Shown one piece after another: positions 34,844-45,800 of a DNA stretch of 64,000 nt (the stretch's first letter is position 1; each line of letters starts with the position of its first letter). This DNA comes from Chitinophagaceae bacterium (GTDB taxonomy: Bacteria > Bacteroidota > Bacteroidia > Chitinophagales > Chitinophagaceae), in assembly GCA_019638615.1 (NCBI GenBank), contig JAHBTL010000039.1:1-64000 (forward strand), written 5' to 3'. Made by a program: the position numbers and the translations under genes. The notes below the pieces were generated by a model. That model saw only the letters and a list, made by a program, of their open reading frames with translations. It did no database searches and had not been told where the DNA came from.

Positions 34844-36610
34844 TTATTTTGCCTCTTCCACAAATTTGTTAAACCTGTCCGTACTTTGATTATATTCTGC
34901 AAGATGGGTAATTCCCTCTTTTGCTATAATATTTAATACAAGCCGGTATGTTCCGTCTGTACGTGCCATAACAGGATTACGCATACATTTAAGATAATAA
35001 ACAGGTAATGCCGATAATTCTACACGGGATTTAATGGTTGGGTTGTCTGCAACTTTTATCGCTTCATTAAACAGCGCTATTGATTGGTTTACAAATTCAT
35101 TGGTGAAGATCGGATCAATAGGGTGTAAACCTATTTTAATATGTTGCTGCGGTGTAATCAAACTTTGAGCAAGATTGAAATATTCCCTTACGAATTTTCC
35201 TGAACGACCATAAAATCCGCTCATAAAATCATCAATTACTTCATTAATATTGATATCAGGATTCCATAACAACTTTGCAATCAGGTATGCCTTCAGTTCA
35301 GAGAATTCGCCTCCTCTGCTCTGATAGGCTGCCTGTTCCATTATACCGATACTTTTATTTTCTTTAAAAGTTTTGATATTCGGTTGTAACACCGCGAAAT
35401 TCGGGTAGGGCATTACATAGTGGGCAAAATTTACCACGTAATCCCATATATACAATTGCGGCGAAACAGACGACCATTTCTGCATATCATCCAGGAAAGA
35501 TTTATTTTTTTCACAAGACTTGAGATCATGCGCTACACAAGCTTCAATAGGGCACAGGCGCACTACTACGTTTTTCCTTGGCCGAATATTTTTGGGAGGC
35601 GTCCGTGTATACTGGTATGCCAGTGTTCCTATATATTTATCCGGGAATTCTTTTTCAACCGATTCCGCTACCTGGTTCACAAACCATATCATTAAACCTG
35701 ATTCCGCTCCTTCTTTTTTCACTATCTCCTGGCATTTGTCACATTCGCAGGGGTTATAATAATCATTCTGCGAAACATCATAAATCATATACTCAGGGTG
35801 CTGCCTGATCTTTTGTTTGATACGTTCGGTTATGATTTTTAATACATTTTTGTTGCTCAAACATAATTGAGCCAGTTGATGGTGTTCATTTTTGATAACT
35901 TCAAATACACGTTTGCCATTTATCAGGCTGTAATATTCAGGATGTTTATCAAAAAACTCGTCCGGCGGCATTAACGGATAAAAAGTATGCACTGACCAAA
36001 AAGCTTCTACACCGCCTGGCTGATCAACATAATTCATTCTGCCGTTCATTTTATTTCTTGCAGCCCAGACGGGATCAAATGCTTCAAAATAAAAATCGTT
36101 ACGAACCTGTATGCCGGGAGCGCTTTTGTAATTGTACTTTCCGAAAACGAGTTTTTCCTTTTTCGGTATAACCGTTACCTGGGGAGTATACCACCGGCAG
36201 CCAAATTCATTTTCCAGAAAAGAGAATACCCCATACATAGTACCTCTTTGTTTGCCGCCATATATATACACATTTCCGCTGTCGCTGAAGTAGTGAAAAG
36301 ATTCATCCTTATCAGAAGGAGGCTGAATGCCGGTTTTGCCCTTAACTTCATAATTATATCCAAGTACAATTCTCGGACCTGTATAGTTGTTATTCTGCGG
36401 TTGTACAGGAATGTATTCACCGCAGATTTGATATAGCCAGTATCGCAATTCTTCCGCCGCCCATTTTTCTGATGCTGAAGCGTCAGATCCTACTATAATT
36501 CTATACGCCAATAAAGGACCTGCTATTGAAGCAACGGAATTTTCGTTGGTTTTTGCAACAGAGTATTGCCTGCCGAAGCAAATAATGCAGAAAAAGAGAA
36601 GATATTTCAT
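34844..36610 (-). CDS. DUF4838/GH67-N-like secreted protein
   Basis: 588 residues with a signal peptide (MKYLLFFCIICFGRQYSVA). Residues 30-140 form the GH67 N-terminal-like domain (VGSDASASEKWAAEELRYWL; GTMYGVFSFLENEFGCRWY). The central DUF4838 domain contains MIYDVSQNDYYNPCECDKC, with clustered cysteines that may bind metal, and GLMIWFVNQVAESVEKEFPD. Such proteins are common in glycan loci and are suspected glycosidases without established activity. It is the most distal gene of PUL 2 on the minus strand, 174 bp after the metallophosphoesterase, and has a strong hairpin just before its start. The 3' end meets the PUL 1 pseudogene head-on. Confidence 0.88.
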   Translation of the reverse strand: MKYLLFFCIICFGRQYSVAKTNENSVASIAGPLLAYRIIVGSDASASEKWAAEELRYWLYQICGEYIPVQPQNNNYTGPRIVLGYNYEVKGKTGIQPPSDKDESFHYFSDSGNVYIYGGKQRGTMYGVFSFLENEFGCRWYTPQVTVIPKKEKLVFGKYNYKSAPGIQVRNDFYFEAFDPVWAARNKMNGRMNYVDQPGGVEAFWSVHTFYPLMPPDEFFDKHPEYYSLINGKRVFEVIKNEHHQLAQLCLSNKNVLKIITERIKQKIRQHPEYMIYDVSQNDYYNPCECDKCQEIVKKEGAESGLMIWFVNQVAESVEKEFPDKYIGTLAYQYTRTPPKNIRPRKNVVVRLCPIEACVAHDLKSCEKNKSFLDDMQKWSSVSPQLYIWDYVVNFAHYVMPYPNFAVLQPNIKTFKENKSIGIMEQAAYQSRGGEFSELKAYLIAKLLWNPDININEVIDDFMSGFYGRSGKFVREYFNLAQSLITPQQHIKIGLHPIDPIFTNEFVNQSIALFNEAIKVADNPTIKSRVELSALPVYYLKCMRNPVMARTDGTYRLVLNIIAKEGITHLAEYNQSTDRFNKFVEEAK

Positions 36611-36627
36611 ATCGTAAAGAAGTTAGA

Positions 36628-36654
36628 ACACAGGTAAGAGAATCTTACCTGTGT
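36628..36654 (-). promoter_or_regulatory. Perfect 12-bp hairpin in the leader of the DUF4838 gene
   Basis: ACACAGGTAAGA and TCTTACCTGTGT pair perfectly over 12 bp around a GAA loop. The hairpin ends 18 nt before the start codon of the minus-strand DUF4838 gene and lies 131 bp after the metallophosphoesterase stop. No T-tract follows in the minus direction, so it looks more like a leader structure or operator than a terminator; on the plus strand it is followed by ATGATTTTTATT. Confidence 0.55.
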
Positions 36655-36784
36655 ATGATTTTTATTATGGTTTCAGAAATTACTACCTGGCGCTTTCAAT
36701 CAGTGTAATATATGTTTTTTTGTTTCACGGTATTCCGTAAAATGTGTACTGTCCTCTTTTCTGCAATTTTCAACAGTTTAAACG

Positions 36785-37783
36785 TCACCTGAGATTTTTA
36801 AGTTGAGCAGCAACGTTCGCTTGTGCTTTTAATTTTCGTTCTCTAATGAAAGGGACAATTTCTTTATCATTTGCAAATGGCGGTTGTGTGTAACCAAGCC
36901 CGGCAGGAGATTTTCCCACCCATTCACCCGGTTTTCCTTTTATTTCAATCGTAAGTTTTTCCGGATGGATCGTTACTGTAGTAAATAAAGCATCACGGTA
37001 AGGACAGGTGCGTGAGATCCATTCGTACTTCTCATGTATTTCTTTTGCATAGCTGTCGTGCTTGTAATTTCCTCCCACCCAGAAATACGACGCAGAATTG
37101 ATGGTGAGATAAGGAATTTCATCCGCATACATCAGGCTGTCTATATGGGTATGGCCATTTAGTACCAATACAATTTTATCTTTTGCAGATGATATGATCT
37201 GTTGCATTTCTGCCGCATTGTCTACCCCAAAGCCTCCAATCAGCGGCTGGTGGGAAACGATGATGACCGGTCCCTGTATGTCAGCCAGTTTTTGTTTCAG
37301 CCATTGTACCTGTTCCGGGCCAATGTAAGACGCATAACCTCCTTTATGCGCGGGCGACCCCTTGTCGTTTCCATTCAGCACAATAAACGTGAAACCGTTT
37401 ACTTGTTTGGTGTAATAAGTTGACGGCATACCCCAGATGTCTATACATTGCTGGTACGTATGCCCGCTATCGGTGTCATGATTGCCGATCACATGTAGTC
37501 TTTCGCTGTGCGCATTATTAAAAAGGTCTATTACCTGTTTGTTTTTTTGATTGGGATAGGCAAAATCACCCATTTGCATGATGGCATCGGGGCGGCTTTC
37601 TTTCATTTCATTTACAAAAGCCTGCAGGCGCTGTGGCGCATCATGCATAATATCATGATGAAGGTCTGCGATAATGCCCGCTTTAAGCCCTTTGGTTTTT
37701 TTTACGGCAGGGCGTGCAAGAGTTGGAACGGCCAGTGTGAAACAGATAGCAGCACTGTTGTAAATAAAATTTCTGCGGTTCAT
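36785..37783 (-). CDS. Secreted calcineurin-like metallophosphoesterase
   Basis: 332 residues. The N-terminus (MNRRNFIYNSAAICFTLAV) is an export signal with an Arg-Arg pair, compatible with Tat. All metal-binding motifs of the family are visible: GIIADLHHD, GDFAYP, GNHDTD, VSHQPL and NGHTHID. The protein would hydrolyse a phosphate ester or phosphodiester in the periplasm with a dinuclear metal centre. It is placed between a sulfatase and the DUF4838 protein in PUL 2, 41 bp after the sulfatase stop. Why a phosphoesterase is in this locus is unclear; phosphorylated glycans or sugar-phosphate polymers are possible substrates. Confidence 0.88.
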   Translation of the reverse strand: MNRRNFIYNSAAICFTLAVPTLARPAVKKTKGLKAGIIADLHHDIMHDAPQRLQAFVNEMKESRPDAIMQMGDFAYPNQKNKQVIDLFNNAHSERLHVIGNHDTDSGHTYQQCIDIWGMPSTYYTKQVNGFTFIVLNGNDKGSPAHKGGYASYIGPEQVQWLKQKLADIQGPVIIVSHQPLIGGFGVDNAAEMQQIISSAKDKIVLVLNGHTHIDSLMYADEIPYLTINSASYFWVGGNYKHDSYAKEIHEKYEWISRTCPYRDALFTTVTIHPEKLTIEIKGKPGEWVGKSPAGLGYTQPPFANDKEIVPFIRERKLKAQANVAAQLKNLR

Positions 37784-37824
37784 TTTTTTACTATTTATTC
37801 TTATAAAATTATTTTATTAAAAAA

Positions 37825-39342
37825 TCAGGGAACCTCATCAGCCATAGGAGCTTCTTTGCCCGTGCTCTTAATGAGCGGCATTTGCGCACCGTAATCCCTC
37901 AGTGATTTTGAGAGCGCATGAGAAAGCTGCTTCGTTTTTTGGGGATAAACAGCTGAAAGGTCTTTTGCCTCGCTGATATCATCAGTCAGGCGGTATAATT
38001 CTTTACTGCCTGTTTTTATATTATATACCAGCTTCCAGTCACCCTGCTTTACTGCACTGTGAAAGTTGAAGCCATGACCCTCTTCGCCGATCCATTTATT
38101 AGGGAAATGCCATACAAAAGCTCTCGTGGTATCGTTTTCAGGATGGCCGCGCAGCATAGGTATGAAACTTTTGCCATCTACCTGCTGAATGACTTTGTAG
38201 TCTTTAATGCCCGCCATTGCCAGAACAGTCGGAAAAAAATCTTCAATGATCAGATTCGCATTGCAAACAGAAGCGCGTTTTACCACGCCCGGCCATTTCA
38301 CGATCATCGGCTCACGTATCCCGCCTTCATACACGGAGCCTTTCCCGGCTCTTAAAGGCGCGTTCTGGGTGTAAGGCGTGCCGCCCCTGGCATGACCTGC
38401 GTAGCCTCCATTGTCGCTCATAAACAAAATAATGGTGTTTTTTTCCAGGTGATTATCCTTCAGGTATTGCATGATATCACCAAGGCTTTTATCCATGCCT
38501 TCTACCAAACCCGCATATTGCGCTTCGGGTAAAGAAAGTCCTCTTTCTATGTATTTTTTTACGAAACGATCATCGCTGGCATAAGGCACATGCACAGCAT
38601 AATGAGCCATGTATAAAAAGAAAGGTTTTTTTTCAGACACAGGTTTGCCGAGTGCTTTAAGCGCTTCGCGGGTAAGTGCTTCGGTGAGGAACACATCGGT
38701 TCCGTGATATTGTTTCAATCCGGGAACGCCCCATGGCAGCGTATATTCATGGTAGCTGTTCCCGTAATTTTTTTCGGCAAGATAACTGCCTGGTCCGCCG
38801 GCCGCATGACCGGCTATGTTTACATCAAAGCCAATAGCTGTCGGATCTGCTGCCGGTGTTTCCATGGCTGCAAAATGTGCTTTGCCACAGTGAATGGTAT
38901 AATATCCTGCCTGCTTCAATAGTTCAGGAAGTGGTGTTGCGTAAACCGTTCTTTCAATTCCCTGTACCGGCGATAAACCATTGATGTTCCATAGAGGCGG
39001 CTCCAGTAAACTGTCTTTTACATCAACGCCGGCATTTTTAGTAAGGGTCCAGTTGGTTACCTTATGGCGGGCCGGATTCATGCCTGTCATAAGGCTGATG
39101 CGGCTTGGGGAACAGACCGGAGCTGCATAGGCATGAGTAAATTTCATACCCTGTTTTGCCAATAGCTCCATATTGGGTGTGTGATACAACCTGTTCCAAT
39201 CCGTGGTTTGATCCCAGAATGGCACGGAACAATCCTGCCAGCCCATATCATCCACTAAAAAAAGTACAATGTTGGGGCGGCTTTGGGCATTTGCCCAAAA
39301 ATGAATAATAACAAAGGATATGCTTAGATATAATCTTTTCAT
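37825..39342 (-). CDS. Formylglycine-dependent sulfatase (S1 family)
   Basis: 505 residues with a signal peptide (MKRLYLSISFVIIHFWANAQ). The metal-binding FLVDDMGWQD (Asp31, Asp32) and the sulfatase signature CSPSR with Cys77, the residue matured to formylglycine, are clear. MSDNGGYAGHARGG gives the second metal-binding block. It is an arylsulfatase-like S1 enzyme that removes sulfate esters from sugars. The start codon overlaps the stop of the GH20 upstream (ATGA, 39339-39342), so the two are translationally coupled and probably act in sequence on the same glycan. No sulfatase-maturating enzyme is encoded in the window. Confidence 0.94.
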   Translation of the reverse strand: MKRLYLSISFVIIHFWANAQSRPNIVLFLVDDMGWQDCSVPFWDQTTDWNRLYHTPNMELLAKQGMKFTHAYAAPVCSPSRISLMTGMNPARHKVTNWTLTKNAGVDVKDSLLEPPLWNINGLSPVQGIERTVYATPLPELLKQAGYYTIHCGKAHFAAMETPAADPTAIGFDVNIAGHAAGGPGSYLAEKNYGNSYHEYTLPWGVPGLKQYHGTDVFLTEALTREALKALGKPVSEKKPFFLYMAHYAVHVPYASDDRFVKKYIERGLSLPEAQYAGLVEGMDKSLGDIMQYLKDNHLEKNTIILFMSDNGGYAGHARGGTPYTQNAPLRAGKGSVYEGGIREPMIVKWPGVVKRASVCNANLIIEDFFPTVLAMAGIKDYKVIQQVDGKSFIPMLRGHPENDTTRAFVWHFPNKWIGEEGHGFNFHSAVKQGDWKLVYNIKTGSKELYRLTDDISEAKDLSAVYPQKTKQLSHALSKSLRDYGAQMPLIKSTGKEAPMADEVP

Positions 39343-41222
39343 ATGGCTATCCTTTTTTCCAGTTCCTTTAACGGGACATTAATTTGTTGTCCAACCGGCT
39401 CGCCGTTCCTGAAAGTTCTTACCCGTATTTGTGAAGCTCCTTTAGGGATTTCCAGCAGGGTTCCGGTATATTTTTCCGTATATATATCAGGGTTCGTTCC
39501 ATCGAATGTATAGTAAATATCAAGTCCCTCTATTTCAGTAGCTATTTTAACCTTATAGGTATTTTTATCTGCTTTTACCCCGGTGATAATAGCGTCAAAC
39601 ATGCTGCGCGCATAATTAACTTTTCTGTTATCCAGGTAAGAAAATTGCTTCTCGACTTTGCTGGTAAAACTTTTCCAGTTTTTCTTTTCAGCAGGCGACC
39701 AGAATACTTCAGCCAATGCAAATGCCCGCGGCCACGTCATATATTCTGCATGCCTTGGGGTAGGAACAGATTCTGTCCAAAGATTTCCCTGACCACCCAG
39801 GATCAATTCTTTTTCGATACCCTGAGGTACCGGTTCAAAATCGTAACAGCTCTTCAATCGAAGCATGCTATATGTTTCGGGCTCTACAATCGGGTCTCCC
39901 TGGTACAGATCCAGGTAGGCATGACGGTTAGGTGTCATAATAACAGGGTGTCCCATTTTTGCGGATTTAATGCCACCTTCCATACCACGCCAGCTCATTA
40001 CCGTTGCATCTTCTGTAAGCCCCCCCTCTAATATTTCATCCCACCCAACCAGTTTCCTGTCCTTGGACTGCAACATCTTTTCCATCCTTTTTATAAAATA
40101 ACTCTGCAATTCTTCTTCATTTTTAATCCCGTTTTTTTTCATAAAGTCCTGTACTTCTGACGACCGTTTCCAGAATAGCTTGGTACATTCATCACCCCCT
40201 ATATGAACATACCGGAATGGAAATAATGCGGCTATCTGGGTAAGTACAACATCCATAAACTCATAAACCCTTTCATCGGCAGGATTCAATGTATTGTCTT
40301 CAATATTGTAAAACTTGCTTCCGGGATTTACATAAGTAAGGTACTTTGTAGCCGACAAGTGCGGATAGGCTGCTATCGCCGCCAATGAATGCCCCGGAAC
40401 ATCAATTTCCGGTAATATATTAATATGTCTCTCTTTTGCATATGCTACAATTTCCTTGATATCTTCCTGTGTATAAAAACCTCCAAAGTCTGCCTTTTCT
40501 CCCGGTTGAGGCGGAAGAAAAGACCACCAGCTGCCCTGCCTGGGTACCCGCCATGCACCCACTTCAGTTAATTTCGGCAGACCTTTTATTTCAATACGCC
40601 ATCCCTGGTCGTCGGTCAGATGAAGATGCAACACATTGAATTTATAACGCGCCATCTCATCGATGTATTTCTTTACAAATTCTTTCGAAAAGAAATGACG
40701 ACTGACATCCAACATCAACCCACGCCAGCCAAAACGGGGATAATCCGTAATTTTCACTGCCGGTATTTCCCAGGAAGCAGGCTGCTTTGTCTGGTATTCA
40801 ATTGCCGGCGGCAATAATTGCCGTAGCGTTTGCAATCCATAAAAAATTCCTGCAGGCCTGGCAGCGGAAAGACTGATATGGCTGCTACTTATTTTTAGCA
40901 TGTATCCTTCTTCTGTTTTAACATCTTTCAGCGAGGCGTTTAACGAAAGCACAATTTTTTTCGCAGCTCCCGGCCGATCAACAACTTTTAATTGAACTCC
41001 CATAGCGGGCAATAGCCAGCCTGCAAAAGTTTCAGCAAAAAGTTTCAGTTCGCTGTTATCACCTTCTGCAACAATAACTGTTTTATCATCCAGCAAAAAG
41101 GAACCTTTATTCATTACTAATGCTGCCGGCTCCGGGATAATGGATAAAGATTGTTGCTGGGGCAATACTGCTAATGAAAAAAACAGGCACAAGCAAGCGC
41201 AGAGAAGAAAATACTTCATCAT
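39339..41222 (-). CDS. GH20 beta-N-acetylhexosaminidase (PUL 2)
   Basis: 627 residues with a signal peptide (FLLCACLCLFFSLAVLPQQQ). The GH20b N-domain spans about 25-155, and the barrel begins at FGWRGLMLDVSRHFFSKEF. Catalytic Asp344-Glu345 lie in HIGGDECTK, and LPEIDVPGHS (270-279) is present. The C-terminal 80 residues are a CHB_HEX-type domain (IYYTFDGTNPDIYTEKYTG). This is a canonical exo-hexosaminidase, closer to textbook GH20 than the PUL 1 copy. It precedes the sulfatase with a 4-bp overlap and follows the SusD gene by 69 bp. Confidence 0.95.
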   Translation of the reverse strand: MMKYFLLCACLCLFFSLAVLPQQQSLSIIPEPAALVMNKGSFLLDDKTVIVAEGDNSELKLFAETFAGWLLPAMGVQLKVVDRPGAAKKIVLSLNASLKDVKTEEGYMLKISSSHISLSAARPAGIFYGLQTLRQLLPPAIEYQTKQPASWEIPAVKITDYPRFGWRGLMLDVSRHFFSKEFVKKYIDEMARYKFNVLHLHLTDDQGWRIEIKGLPKLTEVGAWRVPRQGSWWSFLPPQPGEKADFGGFYTQEDIKEIVAYAKERHINILPEIDVPGHSLAAIAAYPHLSATKYLTYVNPGSKFYNIEDNTLNPADERVYEFMDVVLTQIAALFPFRYVHIGGDECTKLFWKRSSEVQDFMKKNGIKNEEELQSYFIKRMEKMLQSKDRKLVGWDEILEGGLTEDATVMSWRGMEGGIKSAKMGHPVIMTPNRHAYLDLYQGDPIVEPETYSMLRLKSCYDFEPVPQGIEKELILGGQGNLWTESVPTPRHAEYMTWPRAFALAEVFWSPAEKKNWKSFTSKVEKQFSYLDNRKVNYARSMFDAIITGVKADKNTYKVKIATEIEGLDIYYTFDGTNPDIYTEKYTGTLLEIPKGASQIRVRTFRNGEPVGQQINVPLKELEKRIAI

Positions 41223-41291
41223 GATTTATATATTGATAAATACATTCAGGATAATTCCTACCCGGATTAAATCCATACATTATCTGAAATA

Positions 41292-42734
41292 TTAATATCC
41301 CTCGTTCTGCGGAAGCAACGAAGGATTTTTCTGAACCTCGCCATCCGGTACAGGAAAGTACGCATGTTGCGGTTGGTAGGAACCAGCCCTTAATTGTGAC
41401 CTTTCCGCCATAGCTGTTTTCGCCCGTTCCAGCCAGATACCCCATCTTACCAGGTCAAGTTTCCGATGACCTTCTCCTACCAGTTCCCATGCACGCTCCT
41501 GTCGGATCGCTTCCCGTAACTGATCCTGCGTCAGTCCGGAGAGTTCTGCAAGCCCGGCTCTTTCCCTTACCTGGTTGATGGCATCATATGCGGTACCCAT
41601 ATCATTGTTTTCGTTTGCCGCTTCTGCAAGCATTAACAGCACGTCAGCATACCGGAACAGATAAATATCCAATCCGCTGTTGCGCTCCCCTGCATCAAGG
41701 CGCCACCATTTAGGGCCGGACCATATATGAATATTGTTTACAGGGTCTGGCGTAAAATCCACGCCGTTATAACCCGTTGCAATAATAGACGCCTTTCGTT
41801 TATCAGCAGGATCAAAACTATTGGCATACGAGTCTAATGGAATGTATGTTCCATACCATGCCTTCGATTTAAACGGTTCAACCCCGACATTTGCATTGGG
41901 AGAATAAAAGGCATGCTGATAGCTATTCAGTTTATCAGTTTGAAAATCAATTTCAAAGATCATCTCACTATTGAGCTCATTATTGGAGCGAAACACGTCC
42001 GCATATTCGGGCTGCAGGGTGTATCCTGTAATGGATTGAGCTGTGGTGACTGCGTTTGACCAGTCCTTATTCCATAAATATACCTTCGCCAACAATGTTT
42101 GTGCAGCGCCTTTTGTTGCTCGTCCTTTATCTGCGGCGCTGGTATAGCTTGCCGGCAATACAGCTATTGCTGCCGTCAGATCATCGATCATATACTGGCG
42201 AAGCTCTGCCGCCGTTGCTCTTGGCAGGGAGGATGTGACAGAAATATCTGCATAGTTCTTTTCAGTTACCATTGGCGCATCGCGGTATAGTCCCATTAAA
42301 TAATAATTATACAAAGCTCTCAGAAAACGTGCTTCAGCCACAGACCTGTCTTTTAATGCACTTGTTCCGGACATGGGCACTTTATCTATAACCTGTGAAG
42401 CCGCATAAATACCGCGGTAAAGCCCATTCCAGATCACCTGCGCATTACCGAAGCTGGCAGGTGAAATATTATAGTCGCCTGAGTTGTTCCTTTGTATGAT
42501 GGCATCACAATCCTCATCAAGATACGACCATAGTTCCTGCTGGAACAGGCGGGCAGGATGTTGTCCGATAAGCCAGGAATAGACCCCGTTTACGCCTTGA
42601 ACAGCATCGACATCAGACTTAAAGAATTGATCCGGGCTTAGAAAACTTTTTGGGTTTTCTTCCAATGCTTTTTTACAGGATGGAAAACCAATACCTGAAC
42701 CAAGCACAATAAGTGATATTATAATCTTTTTCAT
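41292..42734 (-). CDS. SusD/RagB glycan-binding lipoprotein (PUL 2)
   Basis: 480 residues with the lipobox GFPSC (Cys20). SusD-like helices include FFKSDVDAVQGVNGVYSWL and SVAEARFLRALYNYYLMGLY. The RagB-type C-terminal domain has DIYLFRYADVLLMLAEAANE and RQERAWELVGEGHRKLDLVR. It is clearly a different branch from the PUL 1 SusD (no RWWDLRRW block), so the two loci probably bind different ligands. It is encoded 93 bp downstream of its SusC partner. Confidence 0.95.
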   Translation of the reverse strand: MKKIIISLIVLGSGIGFPSCKKALEENPKSFLSPDQFFKSDVDAVQGVNGVYSWLIGQHPARLFQQELWSYLDEDCDAIIQRNNSGDYNISPASFGNAQVIWNGLYRGIYAASQVIDKVPMSGTSALKDRSVAEARFLRALYNYYLMGLYRDAPMVTEKNYADISVTSSLPRATAAELRQYMIDDLTAAIAVLPASYTSAADKGRATKGAAQTLLAKVYLWNKDWSNAVTTAQSITGYTLQPEYADVFRSNNELNSEMIFEIDFQTDKLNSYQHAFYSPNANVGVEPFKSKAWYGTYIPLDSYANSFDPADKRKASIIATGYNGVDFTPDPVNNIHIWSGPKWWRLDAGERNSGLDIYLFRYADVLLMLAEAANENNDMGTAYDAINQVRERAGLAELSGLTQDQLREAIRQERAWELVGEGHRKLDLVRWGIWLERAKTAMAERSQLRAGSYQPQHAYFPVPDGEVQKNPSLLPQNEGY

Positions 42735-42827
42735 TTTTTTATTTTTTTATTTTGGCGAATGCTACCCGCCAAACGGATCCGATATTATTGTTGAACAGTT
42801 CTGCATTACCTATTACCGGTTTTTCCA

Positions 42828-45800
42828 CTACAGTGTCAGATTTATCCCCACAACCACGGTTTTATTCTGTGGATAGTTGGTATAATCAAAACCCCTCAAC
42901 GTGGAGTTTGTGCCGTATGAATTTGTTTCCGGATCATAAAAAGGATATTTGGTAAATAGTAAAAGATTGGTACCTGTAGCATAAATATTAATCCTTTTTA
43001 TCCATTTGGCGTTTAAATCAGAACCATTTAGCGCATAGCTAAGTGATAAAGATTTCAACCTTAAAAAAGATCCATCATACACCCACCGGGTAGAAGTTAC
43101 ATAATCTCTGGAGTTAACGCGGGGTATATCGGAATCGGGGTTTGAAGATGACCAGCGATTGACCATTTCTTTGTATTGGTTGGTGAGCGGTGAATTGGTG
43201 GCATAAAATCCATTAGACACGCTCATAACCTTGTTTCCTGAGGCGCCCTGAAAGAAAATATTTAAGGATAGCTTTTTATAGGTGAATGTATTGCCCAGCC
43301 CTCCATAAAATTTCGGATTTGCATCGCCTATTTTATGGTAGTCGGCTCCCGAATATTTGTTATCCCCGTCCCAATCCAGGTACAATGGGTCGCCGAGGCG
43401 CGGTGTGGCTCTGGGATTAACAGATCCTTCGGGAATTACGTCCGTTTTTTGAGTACCCATATATGTTGCTCCCCAGAAGATCCCTACAGGTTCTCCCACT
43501 ACCAGCCTGCTTATTGTGCTATTGGCTCCGAAACCGGTGCTGGCCAGGTCAAAGCCGGTTACTCCGCCCAGGTCAAGCACTTTGCTTCTGTTGCCGGCAA
43601 CGTTAAAAGAGGTTTCCCAGGTAAAATCTCCCGCGATAATATTTCTTGAACTGATGGTGAGTTCCAATCCCCTGTTTCCTACAGCGCCTATATTACTGAT
43701 CGTAGAATAAAAACCTGTTTGGGTCGGAAGCTGCTTACTTAACAACAGGTCTTTGGTCTTTTTTGCGTAATAATCAATTTCTACATTCAACCTGTTATTA
43801 AATACACCAAATTCGACACCGATATCCAACTGGCCTGTTGTTTCCCATTTCAGATTTGGATTAGGCAGATTTTGAGAAGTGTATCCGAGGATATTTGAGC
43901 CGCCAATGAGATAGTTGGAAACCGTACTTAATGATGGCAGGGACGAGTAGATGCCAATAGCCTGGTTACCGTTATAACCATAGCTTGCCCTGAATTTCAA
44001 ATCACTGAAAAGGGCTGAATTTCTCATAAATCCTTCTTTGGAAACTTTCCAGGCAACAGCAACAGCCGGGAAAAATGCGTACTTATTATTTGCCGCAAAC
44101 CGCGAGGATCCATCTACTCTGCCAGTGAGCGTGAGCAGGTATTTGTCCTCAAAGCTATAATTGATACGAGATAAATATGATGAAATCGTGTATTTGCTGA
44201 ATTCTGAGCCGATCCGGAAAGCAGTTTGTGCCGTAGCGCCCAGGTTGTTATAAGTAAATACATCTGTCGCGTAAAGGGAAGCATTGGCAGACAGGTTTTC
44301 GGTACTACCGGTTTGATAAGACGTTCCTAATACAGCCGTAATATTGTGTTTGCTGCCAATAGCTTTGTCGTAGGTCAATGTATTTTCCGACAACCACATA
44401 ATTGCATTAGAAGTATTTACGCTCGCAGCGCCTCCCTGCTGGGCATTGGCTCTTGTGGGAAGGGTTCCTGGATTATATACATTCGTTTTCCCGAAAGACA
44501 TTTCAGATCCGAAAGTGGATTTAAAAGTCAATCCCTTTATGAATTCCCATTCTGCGAAAATGTTTCCGATAATATTGCTGCCGGTGTATTTATTAACCGG
44601 CAATGTACCCTGTGCAACCGGGTTGTCATAAACCTGTGGGTCATTGGGTCGTTTACTGTCGAAACTGCCGTCATCGTTATAAACCTTGCCTGTAGGCGGA
44701 TAGGCCAGGGCTGACTGTTGATAGTTATAGCCACCCAATTGAACGGTGTTGTTGTCGGTTTCTGCGCGGCCGATATTTAAGATGACGCCGATAGTAAGAT
44801 TATCTTTTACTTTCTTGTTTACATTTGCCCTAAGCTGGTAACGCCTGAATCCTGAGTTAATAATGACGCCTTCCTGGTCAGAATAATTTCCCGACAGGTA
44901 ATAATTGAATCCTTTATTGCCTCCTGAAGCCCCCATTGTGTAATTACGCATGGGCGCCACCCTGGTTATTTCTTTCTGCCAGTTAGTTCCTTCTCCTAAT
45001 GATTTAGGATCGCTGAAAGGAGCGGGCTGCCCATTGTCGGTTGCGCTTTCATTTGCCAGTTCGGCATATTCCATTGCATTCATCATGGGGATCAGCTTAG
45101 GCACTTTCTGCCATCCAGTGTAAGCGTCTAAGTTTATGTTATCCTGCCCCGCAACGCCTTTTTTTGTGGTTACCAATATAACACCGTTCGCGCCTCTTGC
45201 CCCATAAATGGCAGTGGATGATGCATCCTTTAAAACAACCAGCGACTCGATGTCTTCGGGATTGATAAGATTAATGTCGCCACCGCCGATCAATCCATCG
45301 ATTACGTACAGCGGTTCATTGCTTGCATTAATGGAATTACCGCCTCGTATGCGTATAGTTGTCCCTGTTCCCGGGGCGCCGCTGATCGAAGTGACCTGCA
45401 CCCCGGCAGCCTTTCCCTGAAGCATCTGGTCTACCCTTGTGATCGGAATGTTTTTTAATTCCTTTTTACCTATTGTTGATACGGCGCCGGTTAAATCCTG
45501 TTTCCTGGTCGTGCCGTAACCAACGATCACCACGTCCGACAGGTCAGCTACCGCTTTTACCATAACGACATTGATTACGGTTCGCCCGTTCACCTTAAAG
45601 GACTGTGAACTGTATCCCACATAGCTGAATTCAAGCGTGGCGTCATTGTCTACAGTAATGACGAAATCGCCATTCGCGTTTGTAGTTGTGCCTGTTTTCT
45701 GTCCTGAGGTTACACTCACATCTGGCAATGGTTTTCCTTCGCTGTCGGTTATACGACCTCTTACCGTAATGTCCGCGTAGAACGCATCCTGTCTTTTGAT

